Origin: an uncultured Pelagibacteraceae bacterium
GTDB lineage: Bacteria > Pseudomonadota > Alphaproteobacteria > Pelagibacterales > Pelagibacteraceae
Direction: 5' to 3'
DNA: 41,261 nt
Assembly: GCA_902525295.1 (NCBI GenBank)
Contig: CABZGR010000005.1
Coordinates: forward strand, 1-41,261
The translations under genes were made by a program, and so were the position numbers. Positions within the stretch are counted from its first letter, which is position 1, and each line of letters begins with the position of its first letter. Positions 15,641-23,376 of this stretch are shown in pieces. The notes under the pieces are model-generated. The model saw only the letters and a list, made by a program, of their open reading frames with translations. It did not search any database and was not told the origin of the DNA.

Positions 15641-16723
15641 TTATAAATTAAATCCTTTATCCGATAAAATATTAGAATACTTTTTAAAAATAAAATTTTT
15701 ATTTAAAATATTAAAAACTGGTTTTGAAATTGAATTATTAATATTGCTATCGAATCTAAAAAATTCATATATACCATCGATTGCTTTTCCATAAAGATAA
15801 TTAAGGTGTTTTGTAGATTTCTGGAAATCTTCAGCAACAGAGATATCTATCGGAAGACCTAAAGATATCCTATCATTTACTAAACTTGAGATTATTTTAA
15901 TATCTCTAATTGTCATGTTAAATCCTTGGCCTGCAAGAGGATGAATGCGATGTATTAAATCGCCAAAAGCGAGGATGTTATTATAAGTATAATTTCTAAG
16001 CATTTCAAAACTAAGACTAAAATTTTCAATTCTACTTATTTTAGCAAATGTATAGAAAGAATTATATTTTTTAAATATATCTACGATTTTCTCATCATCT
16101 ATTTTCACTCCATTATAAGAAAAAACAATTGAAGTTTTGGTATTAGATAATGGCAGAAAAGCTAAGGGTCCAAATTTTGTAAAAACTTGAATAGCGATAT
16201 CATTATCTTTACGACTATGATTTATTATAAAGGTGTACGCTCTGCTTCTGTAATTTTTTTTTATTTTATTTATAAAAAATTTATTTGAAATAAAATTTTT
16301 ATTTTCACTATTAATAACCAAATCATATTTTTTAATTTTATTTAGAATAAGTGAACTAGATGTATCTAAATGATATAATTTTATAAATTTTGATTTTTTC
16401 ATTTTTTTTAAAAGAATTTCATTTAATTTCGAATATGATACTAAATTAAAAACCTCTTTATTTTTTTTAATAAAATTAATTATCTCTTTAGATTGTGAAC
16501 TTTCTGTAAAAATTTTAATTTCTTTACTTTTCCAAGATGTAATGCTCGATTTTATAACAAATTTTAAATAATCAAAATTTTCGCTAGATAAAGCTAATGT
16601 TCTATTTGTTTTTATGTTTTGAAACTTTTTATTTAAATATATGTCAACATTAAGTTTTTTTTCCTCAAAAACACTAGCGAGAATCAAATTTGTTAAATTA
16701 TGGCCTATAAGACAAATTTTCAT
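15641..16723 (-). CDS. UbiH/COQ6-like FAD monooxygenase, with degenerate FAD-binding motifs
   Basis: Likely ubiquinone-ring hydroxylase family member. Seen in 360 residues: the family's C-terminal FAD motif FGDLIHRIHPLAGQGFNMTI at 253-272 is intact, followed by a helix with IRDIKIISSLVNDR; LAFLPLSNTKTSIVFSYN at about 187-204 fits the substrate domain. Odd: the N-terminal Rossmann motif, normally GxGxxG, reads IGHNLTNLI at 6-14, and the second motif (normally DLVIGADG) reads DLVINSEN at 134-141. Either FAD is bound differently, the protein is a non-catalytic or organising subunit, or it is decaying. The reading frame is intact. It is divergent from ftsK over 61 nt. Confidence 0.85.
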   Translation of the reverse strand: MKICLIGHNLTNLILASVFEEKKLNVDIYLNKKFQNIKTNRTLALSSENFDYLKFVIKSSITSWKSKEIKIFTESSQSKEIINFIKKNKEVFNLVSYSKLNEILLKKMKKSKFIKLYHLDTSSSLILNKIKKYDLVINSENKNFISNKFFINKIKKNYRSRAYTFIINHSRKDNDIAIQVFTKFGPLAFLPLSNTKTSIVFSYNGVKIDDEKIVDIFKKYNSFYTFAKISRIENFSLSFEMLRNYTYNNILAFGDLIHRIHPLAGQGFNMTIRDIKIISSLVNDRISLGLPIDISVAEDFQKSTKHLNYLYGKAIDGIYEFFRFDSNINNSISKPVFNILNKNFIFKKYSNILSDKGFNL

Positions 16724-16784
16724 AACAAAATAATTTTAACAATAAAAATTAAATGATACAAAGTGACAAATGCAGTTTTGATTC

Positions 16785-18863
16785 ATGATATTTAAAAATT
16801 ATATCAATAAAATAAACGATTTTATCATAAGAAGATTGGCCGAATTGATTGGTATTTTTCTAGTGGTTGTCTCTATATTACTTTTTGTATCTTTAATTAG
16901 CTATTCACCAGAAGATCCAAATTTTATATTTCCAGAAAATCAAGAGATAAGAAATTTACTTGGATTTAGGGGAAGCTTCATCGCTGATATATTTTTTCAA
17001 TCAATTGGCATAATATCACTTTTAATTCCTTTTTCTCTTCTATTTACTGGAGTATCAATAACAATTAACAAAAAATTGACAACTATAATCGAAAATATTT
17101 TTTTCATAATTCTTTACATAACTGCTGCGGTATTCTTCTTCGGTATTTTTCATACTGAAACTTATTGGTTAGTAATAAATGGAAACAATGGTTTTGTAGG
17201 TGATTTGATGTCTGAGACTAAAGTTGCAGACTTTTTAGAAATTAATAAAACAGTAAGCTATTATTTATTAATATTTTTAATTATATTATTTTTTCTTTTA
17301 AGCAGTAATTTCAAAATTACATATATTTTAAACTTTTTCACATTAATAAAAAAATTGTTTTTTTCCAAAAAAAACAATTCTATTAATCAAGAAAATATAT
17401 TTAAAGAAAGTTCTATAATTGAAAAAATCAAGGAGCCTCCTATTCAAGAAGATTTATTTGCTAATAATAAATCAATTTTAAAAGATATAAAAATTAAATT
17501 ACCTTTAATTGATTTTTTAAAAAAATCTGAAAAGATCTCTAATAAAAAAGAAGATATTAAAATTGATGCAGAGGGATTAGAAAAAATACTTCTTGATTTT
17601 GGTGTTGAAGGAAAAATAAAAAAAATAAGCCATGGTCCAGTAGTTTCATTGAATGAGTTTGAACCAGCAGCTGGAGTTAAGGTTTCTAAAATTATTAATT
17701 TAGCAGAAGACATTGCTAGAAATACAAGTTCAGAATCTGCTAGAATAGCTACAATACCTGGAAGTAATACTGTTGGTATTGAGCTACCTAAAATATCTAG
17801 AGAAAATGTTTTTTTAAGAGAAATAATTTCAGATAAGAATTTTAAAAAAAGAGAAATAAAATTACCCATTGCTCTTGGTAAAAGTATTTCTGGAGAGCCT
17901 ATAACCAGCGATTTAAGTTCGATGCCTCATTTATTAATAGCTGGAACTACTGGTTCAGGAAAATCAGTATGCATTAATACAATTATCCTATCACTAATTT
18001 ACAAACATACCCCTGATATCTGTAAGTTCATTTTAATTGATCCAAAAATGTTAGAACTTTCAACTTATGAAGGAATTCCTCATCTATTATGTCCAGTTAT
18101 AACAGAAGCAAAGAAAGCAGCGTCTGTTTTAGGTTGGGTAGTTAAAGAAATGGAAAGTAGATACAGGTTAATGACAAAAGTGGGTGTAAGGAACATTGAT
18201 GGTTATAATGAAAAGCACAAAGTAAAAATGCCTTATATTGTTGTAATTGTTGATGAAATGTCGGATCTTATGTTGGTAGCTGGAAAAGAGATAGAGAACT
18301 ATATTCAAAAATTATCACAAATGGCCAGAGCAGCTGGAATTCATATAATAATGGCTACGCAAAGACCAAGCGTAGATGTAATAACCGGAACTATAAAGGC
18401 TAATTTTCCTACTCGTATTTCATTCCAAGTAACCTCTAAAATTGATAGCAGAACAATTTTAGGTGAACAAGGAGCAGAGCAACTTCTGGGAAGAGGAGAC
18501 ATGTTATTCATGTCTTCAGCAAATAGAATCACAAGGATACATGCACCTTATGTTTCAGAAGTAGAAATAGATAAGGTAAATAACTTCTTAAGAAATCAAG
18601 CAGAGCCTGACTATGTTGATGAAATTTTAAACTTTGCTGATGAAAAAGAGATTAATGAAAAAAATAAGGATAATTCTGATACTGATGAACTATATGATGA
18701 AGCATTAGAAATAATAAAATCTGAGAGAAAAGCATCTACCTCATTTTTGCAAAGAAAATTACAAATTGGATATAATAGAGCCGCAAGAATCATTGATCAA
18801 ATGGAAGTAAATGGCGAAGTTAGTAAAGCTAATCATGTTGGAAAAAGAGAAGTTTTAAAGTAG
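16785..18863 (+). CDS. ftsK: DNA translocase FtsK
   Basis: Membrane-anchored hexameric translocase that clears chromosome termini at the division septum and activates XerCD. Seen in 692 residues: membrane helices at about 15-42, 64-87, 103-126 and 156-174; a short Lys-rich linker (about 180-265) in place of the long E. coli linker; then the motor domain with Walker A GTTGSGKS at 387-394, DPKMLELSTYEGIPHLL near 423-439, Walker B YIVVIVDEMSDLM near 484-496 and ATQRPSVDVITGTIKANFP near 519-537. The C-terminal gamma winged helix (about 625-692) includes STSFLQRKLQIGYNRAAR, the part that reads KOPS sites. Full and intact. It is coupled to lolA by a TAGTG overlap. Confidence 0.97.
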   Translation: MIFKNYINKINDFIIRRLAELIGIFLVVVSILLFVSLISYSPEDPNFIFPENQEIRNLLGFRGSFIADIFFQSIGIISLLIPFSLLFTGVSITINKKLTTIIENIFFIILYITAAVFFFGIFHTETYWLVINGNNGFVGDLMSETKVADFLEINKTVSYYLLIFLIILFFLLSSNFKITYILNFFTLIKKLFFSKKNNSINQENIFKESSIIEKIKEPPIQEDLFANNKSILKDIKIKLPLIDFLKKSEKISNKKEDIKIDAEGLEKILLDFGVEGKIKKISHGPVVSLNEFEPAAGVKVSKIINLAEDIARNTSSESARIATIPGSNTVGIELPKISRENVFLREIISDKNFKKREIKLPIALGKSISGEPITSDLSSMPHLLIAGTTGSGKSVCINTIILSLIYKHTPDICKFILIDPKMLELSTYEGIPHLLCPVITEAKKAASVLGWVVKEMESRYRLMTKVGVRNIDGYNEKHKVKMPYIVVIVDEMSDLMLVAGKEIENYIQKLSQMARAAGIHIIMATQRPSVDVITGTIKANFPTRISFQVTSKIDSRTILGEQGAEQLLGRGDMLFMSSANRITRIHAPYVSEVEIDKVNNFLRNQAEPDYVDEILNFADEKEINEKNKDNSDTDELYDEALEIIKSERKASTSFLQRKLQIGYNRAARIIDQMEVNGEVSKANHVGKREVLK

Positions 18864-19417
18864 TGAAATTTTTAATTTTTATATTAATTCTTCTTTACCC
18901 AATAAATAGTTTTGCATCTTCAAAGTTACTAATAAAAAATAAATTAGAGAAAACAGACAATATATCTTTTAAATTTATACAAAAAATTGGAGAAAAGACT
19001 GAGCAAGGAAAATGTATAATTTCGTATCCAAAAAAAATTTTGTGTAAATATGATGGTATATATAAAAAAATTTTAGTATCTAACGGAAAATCACTTGTAA
19101 TTAACAGCGAAAAAATTACAAATTATTTGCGATACCAACTCAAAGACACTCCTCTTAATTTAATTTTAGATAAAAAATTTCTTCTTGATGAGTTAGATAG
19201 AGTGGAATTAATTCAAGAAACTGATGAAACTTTTTTTTTTGAAATCATGCATAACAACAATCTATTAAACATTTTTTTTGATAAAAGAAGTTATGAAATT
19301 AAAGGATGGACTACAACTGATGTTTATCTAAATACAGTTGAAACGAAATTATTCGGTGTAGAAACAAATATGATGATTGATAAAAAATTATTTAAAGTTC
19401 AAAATTATATTAATTAA
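18863..19417 (+). CDS. lolA: Outer-membrane lipoprotein carrier LolA
   Basis: Periplasmic chaperone that takes lipoproteins from LolCDE to the outer membrane. GTG start sharing its first base with the ftsK stop (TAGTG). Seen in 184 residues: signal peptide KFLIFILILLYPINSFA, about residues 2-18; then FKFIQKIGEKTEQGKCIISYPKKILCKYDG-type text typical of the family (F-x-Q, x-G-x-x-x-x-x-P-x-x-x-x-x-Y), SNGKSLVIN near 74-82, and DKRSYEIKGWTTTDVYLN near 137-154. Following ftsK is its usual place in Alphaproteobacteria, which supports the call for a family of weak sequence conservation. Its last 8 nt overlap the stop region of the convergent GNAT gene. Confidence 0.88.
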   Translation: MKFLIFILILLYPINSFASSKLLIKNKLEKTDNISFKFIQKIGEKTEQGKCIISYPKKILCKYDGIYKKILVSNGKSLVINSEKITNYLRYQLKDTPLNLILDKKFLLDELDRVELIQETDETFFFEIMHNNNLLNIFFDKRSYEIKGWTTTDVYLNTVETKLFGVETNMMIDKKLFKVQNYIN

Positions 19418-19922
19418 TATCTAAATTAATAGTTTCAGATTTAAATATTTTCATTCCCCTTCCCAAATAGTTATTTAAAGCATGTTTATGATCTAAAGAG
19501 CAAGTGTGCAGCCAAACTTTTTTAGTGTTTTTTCTAAATCCAAATTTCAATGCTTCAGACAAAAGATAACTACCATATTTTTTTCCTATAAATTGATCAA
19601 GGATACCGAAATAAGCCACTTCACATTTACTTGTCTCTGTATGAAATAAAAGTTCAAAAAAGCCAATTAAATCTTCATTTTCAGAAAGAATGTAAGTCTC
19701 CAAATTTGAATTGTTAGTATATTCCATCCATTTTGTATCATTCCAAACTAATCTATCGATCCAACGATAACTTTTACCGATGTTCTTATAAAAAAATTTA
19801 TTGATTTGAAAATCTGGAGGGTTTTTTTTTTCTACTTTACAATTACTTTTTGGTTTATTAGATAAATTAATTTCATCAATTGAATTAATTTCTAAGTATT
19901 TTCTGTCTACTTTAGTAATCAT
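19410..19922 (-). CDS. GNAT family N-acetyltransferase
   Basis: A 170-residue acetyl-CoA-dependent acetyltransferase with unknown acceptor. Seen: NKFFYKNIGKSYRWIDRLVW at about 42-61, YILSENEDLIGFFELLFH at about 78-95, then the core beta4-alpha3 region EVAYFGILDQFIGKKYGSYL at about 101-120 (the acetyl-CoA loop reads FIGKKYGSYLL, corresponding to Q/R-x-x-G-x-G/A), and KVWLHTCSLDHKHALNNYLGRGM near 136-158. These features resemble yhbS/'GNAT' entries next to HIT genes in other Alphaproteobacteria. It overlaps the HIT gene upstream by 4 nt and lolA at the 3' end by 8 nt. Confidence 0.87.
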   Translation of the reverse strand: MITKVDRKYLEINSIDEINLSNKPKSNCKVEKKNPPDFQINKFFYKNIGKSYRWIDRLVWNDTKWMEYTNNSNLETYILSENEDLIGFFELLFHTETSKCEVAYFGILDQFIGKKYGSYLLSEALKFGFRKNTKKVWLHTCSLDHKHALNNYLGRGMKIFKSETINLDIN

Positions 19923-20284
19923 GAAACCATATTTCCAACTTTTTCACCTCCAAATAAATGGAAATGTAAGTGCGGTACTTCTTGGCCACCATAGTCACTT
20001 ATGTTGGCGAGAGCTCTATAGCCTTTACCATCAAAGGATGAGATACCTAATTTTTTTGAGACTATAGTTATGCCTTTCATCAAACCTATTATTTCATCAT
20101 TTGAAGCATTTGTATTAAAATCATCTAAATCTATATATTTTCCTTTAGGTATAACTAAAGCATGAATTTTTTTTTGAGGATTGATGTCATAAAAGGATAA
20201 CACAAAATCATCTTCATAAATTTTATTACAAGGAATTTCACCTCTAAGAATTTTTGCAAATATATTGCTATCGTCATATTTCAT
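19919..20284 (-). CDS. HIT family (HINT-type) nucleotide hydrolase
   Basis: Histidine-triad protein of 121 residues that hydrolyses adenosine 5'-phosphoramidates or acyl-adenylates. Seen: NIFAKILRGEIPCNKIYEDD at 7-26, FYDINPQKKIHALVIPKG at about 31-48 (family D-I-x-P-x-x-x-x-H-x-L-V-I-P), DGKGYRALANISDYGGQEV at about 85-103 and the triad HLHFHLFGG at 105-113, with His105, His107 and His109. Full length. It overlaps the GNAT gene by 4 nt, which suggests joint expression; the biological substrate is not known. Confidence 0.95.
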   Translation of the reverse strand: MKYDDSNIFAKILRGEIPCNKIYEDDFVLSFYDINPQKKIHALVIPKGKYIDLDDFNTNASNDEIIGLMKGITIVSKKLGISSFDGKGYRALANISDYGGQEVPHLHFHLFGGEKVGNMVS

Positions 20285-20289
20285 ATATT

Positions 20290-20592
20290 TTATTTTTCTC
20301 CCAAAGGTTTTCCTGTTATATCTGTTGTAAAATATTGATAAAACATAACAGATATAACCTCAATATTTTTCATCATTCTTATCATATCAAAATTTAAATC
20401 AGCTTTTTTACAATTTAACTCTCTAAAATAATATACTCTCGTATTACCCAATGAAATGTCAATCTCTTTACTTAATTCCTCAATTATATTGCTTTTTTTT
20501 TTGATAACGTAATTATAACTACACACATTAGCAGTAGCCCAAGTAAGTATACTAAATATTATTGCTGCAATAATTAAAGATGACTTTAACAT
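20290..20592 (-). CDS. Small exported or membrane-anchored protein, unknown
   Basis: A 100-residue protein I do not recognise. It has a basic N-terminus and one hydrophobic segment (about 5-21, ending ATANVC), which could be a signal peptide cut near residue 21 or a membrane anchor. Two cysteines (24 and 61) would lie outside the cytosol. The rest is charged, with SNIIEELSKEID and FDMIRMMKNIEVISVMFYQY as likely helices. It starts 124 nt after the pilin gene stop and ends 5 nt before the HIT start. Its composition resembles its neighbours. Coding status is likely but not certain. Confidence 0.65.
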   Translation of the reverse strand: MLKSSLIIAAIIFSILTWATANVCSYNYVIKKKSNIIEELSKEIDISLGNTRVYYFRELNCKKADLNFDMIRMMKNIEVISVMFYQYFTTDITGKPLGEK

Positions 20593-20716
20593 TTATTAAA
20601 TATTTAAATTATTATTTAAAGTTTGCTGACGTATCAATAAAAACCTAATCACTTGTGTTAAAAGAAATTTTACCACTTAGTATTTAGGTGAATATATTAT
20701 CATTTGTATATTTCAT

Positions 20717-21262
20717 TTATCTAAAATCGCAAAAATTAATTTCTTCAGATATAAAATCATCTGATCCATTTCCGTCGATATCGCCTAAATTTACTTTAAG
20801 GCAAGACATATTACCAGCCATTCCGCATGTATTATTTTTGTGGGCATATCCCATAACTATTTGACCTTGAGCAACATTCTGTGGTGGACAAGTTCCATTA
20901 CTCCAATTTATTCCAAGTTGAGAGCTATTAATAGGGTTTTTCATACCAAAATTTTCTAAGTACAATTTATATGTAATTGAGTCAGCGCTTAACATATTAC
21001 TAGAAAAGCCGGGTGTATTACATGTATGAGTATTTGGTGATCTACCATCTTGATATGGGCCAAATTTTATTTCAATTCCACTAAAACAACCTGTTGCTGC
21101 TAATTTGATTTTTTTTTCAATATTTGCAAAATTTGATTTTAATACATTTTGCTTCGCACCTTTAGTATAACCACTGTACGCAACAACACCTACGGCAGCT
21201 AAAATACCAATAATTGCTACAACAACAAGTAATTCAATTAAAGTGAAACCTTTTTGTTTCAT
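20717..21262 (-). CDS. Type IV pilin-like protein (downstream copy)
   Basis: A 181-residue prepilin. A class III signal MKQKG^FTLIELL with Glu5 of the mature form is followed by a hydrophobic helix (LLVVVAIIGILAAVGVVAYS), so it should be processed by PilD and built into a pilus or pseudopilus. The globular part has six cysteines, with CDF at the very end. Near the C-terminus DIDGNGSDDF (about 163-172) matches a DxDGNGxxD calcium-binding loop. Its start codon shares one base with the stop of the upstream pilin. Residues 5-33 are identical to that paralogue but the rest diverges. Target (adhesion, DNA uptake, secretion) is unknown. Confidence 0.92.
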   Translation of the reverse strand: MKQKGFTLIELLVVVAIIGILAAVGVVAYSGYTKGAKQNVLKSNFANIEKKIKLAATGCFSGIEIKFGPYQDGRSPNTHTCNTPGFSSNMLSADSITYKLYLENFGMKNPINSSQLGINWSNGTCPPQNVAQGQIVMGYAHKNNTCGMAGNMSCLKVNLGDIDGNGSDDFISEEINFCDFR

Positions 21263-21744
21263 TACTTAATTGTTATATCTTTACTACAAAGATGATTTGG
21301 AACAGTACACATAGTTCCTGTACAAGGAGTTGTGATACAAGTCATAACTTTAATAGTGGTTCCAGGTGACCTCATTCTATTAAATCCAACATCAGTATCG
21401 TTTGAAACACCTCCCCCGTGAGTTACTGCTTTTTCTGAGCTATTGTATGGATTTTTAAAATCAACAAGTGCCTTTTCTGTTGCTTTTGCTACAACATCTT
21501 TCCAATCAGCTTGGCTTTGTTTTGAACAATCTAATTCACCACTCATTGCATTAGCTTCACCCAACGAACATTTCATTGATTCACTCATAATATATTTAAC
21601 AATTGAATTATGATTAGACTTTGCTGCAGATTTCTTTGCACCAGAAGTGTATCCACTATAAGCTACTACCCCTACAGCAGCTAAGATACCGATTATTGCT
21701 ACTACAACTAATAGTTCTATTAATGTGAAACCATTACGCTTCAT
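21262..21744 (-). CDS. Type IV pilin-like protein (upstream copy)
   Basis: A 160-residue prepilin: MKRNG^FTLIELL signal, then the same hydrophobic helix and YSGYTSGAKK as the downstream copy. The globular part contains Ser/Lys/Gly-rich loops and a Cys-rich C-terminal third (CITTPCTGTMCTVPNHLC, about 138-155), which suggests disulfide-stabilised loops. As the first gene of the pilin pair, with 92 nt of upstream sequence shared with the divergent TRAP operon, it carries the likely promoter. No assembly ATPase, PilC or PilD gene is in the window, so assembly depends on genes elsewhere. Confidence 0.92.
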   Translation of the reverse strand: MKRNGFTLIELLVVVAIIGILAAVGVVAYSGYTSGAKKSAAKSNHNSIVKYIMSESMKCSLGEANAMSGELDCSKQSQADWKDVVAKATEKALVDFKNPYNSSEKAVTHGGGVSNDTDVGFNRMRSPGTTIKVMTCITTPCTGTMCTVPNHLCSKDITIK

Positions 21745-21836
21745 TTTAAGATTGTATTCTATTAAAATATTTAAAATTTTGCATTGTTAAAATACATGCA
21801 ACTAATAAGATCAATTTTTAAAAAAAGAGAGGGAAA

Positions 21837-22853
21837 ATGAATAAATTTAAATCAATTTATAAAGCTATTATTAGCTTAACGTTTATTTTTTCATTTGTTC
21901 TTACTTCAACAGCTGCTTTTTCAGAGATAGTTGGACGTTTATCTGTTCACTGGAGCCCAAAGCACCATAGTGCAAAACATGCACAAATATTTGCTGATGA
22001 AGTTAACAAAAGAGCAAAAGGGAAATTAAAAATAGAAGTTTATCCATCTAAACAATTATTTGGAATTAGAGAGGTAATGGGAGCAGTAACTTCTGGCGCA
22101 GTTGAACTTGGAGGCATTGTTGGCGTGGTAAGTTTTCCACCAATAAACAAAAACTTTAATGTTGCATCATTTCCAGGATTATTTAATTCATGGGAACAAC
22201 AAAGAGGTTTTTTCCAAAACTCACCAAAAGGAAAAGAAATTTGGGGCGAGCTAACAAAAAAGACTAATTCAACATTGGTTATGTATAACCCAGTTGGACC
22301 TGTAATGACTTTTTCAAGTGCAAAAGAGTTAACAGGTATCGATGCTATGAAAGGTCTAAAAGCTAGAAGACTTTTAAAAAGTGAAGAGCCTATGTGGGAT
22401 GCTTTAGGAGCAAATAGAGTGTCTTTGCCTACCGGTGAGGTTTACACTTCTTTACAAACTGGAATGATTGATACGATCAACAGCCCTCCAGGAAGTATCG
22501 AAGCATACAGCTGGTGGGAATTTTTGAAATACGCTCAAAAGCCTTATCAATATTATGCTGATGCATATATTATGGCTAACTCAACTTGGTTTAATAGTCT
22601 GTCTCCAGACTTACAAAAAATCATAATGGATGTTGGAAAAGAAGTTGGAAAACAATCAACTGACTTAATTATGGATACTGGAGAAAGTACTCTTAAAAAA
22701 TTCCAAGAAAGAGGTGGAGTTGTTACAACACTTTCAGGAGCTGAAAAAGCTAAGTTTGATAAGCTTATGAAAGATGAAGTAATGCCAGCAATGGCTAAAA
22801 TGATTGATGCTGATGCTTTAGAGGCAGCACAAGCATATGCTAAGAGCAATTAG
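21837..22853 (+). CDS. dctP: TRAP transporter substrate-binding protein (DctP family)
   Basis: Periplasmic solute receptor of a tripartite ATP-independent transporter. Seen in 338 residues: signal peptide (about 1-29, with a hydrophobic core then TSTAAFSEI); HWSPKHHSAKHAQIFADEV at about 38-56; EVYPSKQLFGIREVMGAV at about 67-84; the selectivity segment GLKARRLLKSEEPMWDALGA at about 173-192, with the carboxylate-binding Arg; and GEVYTSLQTGMIDTINSPPG at about 200-219. A purine-rich ribosome binding site (AGAGAGGG) sits just before the ATG. The substrate is likely an organic acid, given the Arg; which one cannot be told. A hairpin overlaps its stop codon. Confidence 0.95.
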   Translation: MNKFKSIYKAIISLTFIFSFVLTSTAAFSEIVGRLSVHWSPKHHSAKHAQIFADEVNKRAKGKLKIEVYPSKQLFGIREVMGAVTSGAVELGGIVGVVSFPPINKNFNVASFPGLFNSWEQQRGFFQNSPKGKEIWGELTKKTNSTLVMYNPVGPVMTFSSAKELTGIDAMKGLKARRLLKSEEPMWDALGANRVSLPTGEVYTSLQTGMIDTINSPPGSIEAYSWWEFLKYAQKPYQYYADAYIMANSTWFNSLSPDLQKIIMDVGKEVGKQSTDLIMDTGESTLKKFQERGGVVTTLSGAEKAKFDKLMKDEVMPAMAKMIDADALEAAQAYAKSN

Positions 22854-22872
22854 AAGAAGTTAAACTTTTTCT
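22852..22872 (+). other. AT-rich hairpin at the dctP stop codon
   Basis: AGAAGAAGT (22852-22860) can pair with ACTTTTTCT (22864-22872) around a 3-nt TAA loop: nine pairs, one of them G-U. The left arm begins inside the dctP TAG. The plus strand then continues with A, not T, so it is not an intrinsic terminator. It may be an mRNA-stability or processing element favouring dctP over dctQM. Short and AT-rich, so chance is possible. Confidence 0.35.
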
Positions 22873-22881
22873 AAAAAAATT

Positions 22882-23376
22882 ATGAGGGCATTGCGAGCTA
22901 TTAATAATTTACTAGCAAAAGCTGCAATTTCGCTCGCAATGTTCATCGTCTTTTTAATGGTGGCAGCTTTAGCTTTGAGCGCCACAACAAGATTTATCAC
23001 AGGCACAGGATTTGCTTGGTTTATTGAATTACCACCTGTAATGGTTAGTTGGTTAGTATTTCCATTATTAGGTCCTTTATTAAAGCAAGGACAACATATT
23101 AAAGTAGATTTTCTAAGCCATTATTTATCTGAAAAATCAAAAAATATTATTGGAACAATTGTAAATTTAATAGCACTAATTTCTGCATGTGTCTTCTTTA
23201 AAGCAGGAGTTGATGCAACAACTATGTATTACAATTTGGGGCAGATGATGGAATTAGAAATTAATATTCCTATTTGGTGGATGTTTTTAGCATTTCCAGT
23301 TGGTTTTTTAATTTTAGCATTAACATCGTTGGAACTTATTTTAGATAACTTTAAAAAACTTTTGGGGAAAGAATAA
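22882..23376 (+). CDS. dctQ: TRAP transporter small membrane subunit (DctQ family)
   Basis: Small permease subunit of 164 residues with four predicted helices (about 15-35, 48-68, 88-110, 130-150). Seen: RFITGTGFAWFIELPPVMVSW at about 37-57 (written here in part; the family has a conserved W/E-E/L-x-x-x segment) and FPLLGPLLKQGQHIKVDFL at about 59-77, which corresponds to the DctQ G-x-x-x-x-x-x-x-H-I-x-V-D/E motif. It lies between dctP (28 nt gap) and dctM (adjacent, no gap), the standard order. With DctM it forms the Na+-driven permease. Confidence 0.93.
   Translation: MRALRAINNLLAKAAISLAMFIVFLMVAALALSATTRFITGTGFAWFIELPPVMVSWLVFPLLGPLLKQGQHIKVDFLSHYLSEKSKNIIGTIVNLIALISACVFFKAGVDATTMYYNLGQMMELEINIPIWWMFLAFPVGFLILALTSLELILDNFKKLLGKE

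Noticed and set aside
21600..21744. The repeated pilin 5' ends as a mobile or recombining repeat
   Set aside because: Protein identity is high but more than half of the codons differ synonymously, so there is no recent DNA-level repeat.
21745..21836. Riboswitch (glycine or SAM type, known in SAR11) before the TRAP operon
   Set aside because: The 92-nt gap is shared with the divergent pilin promoter and shows no conserved stems or GC-rich core.
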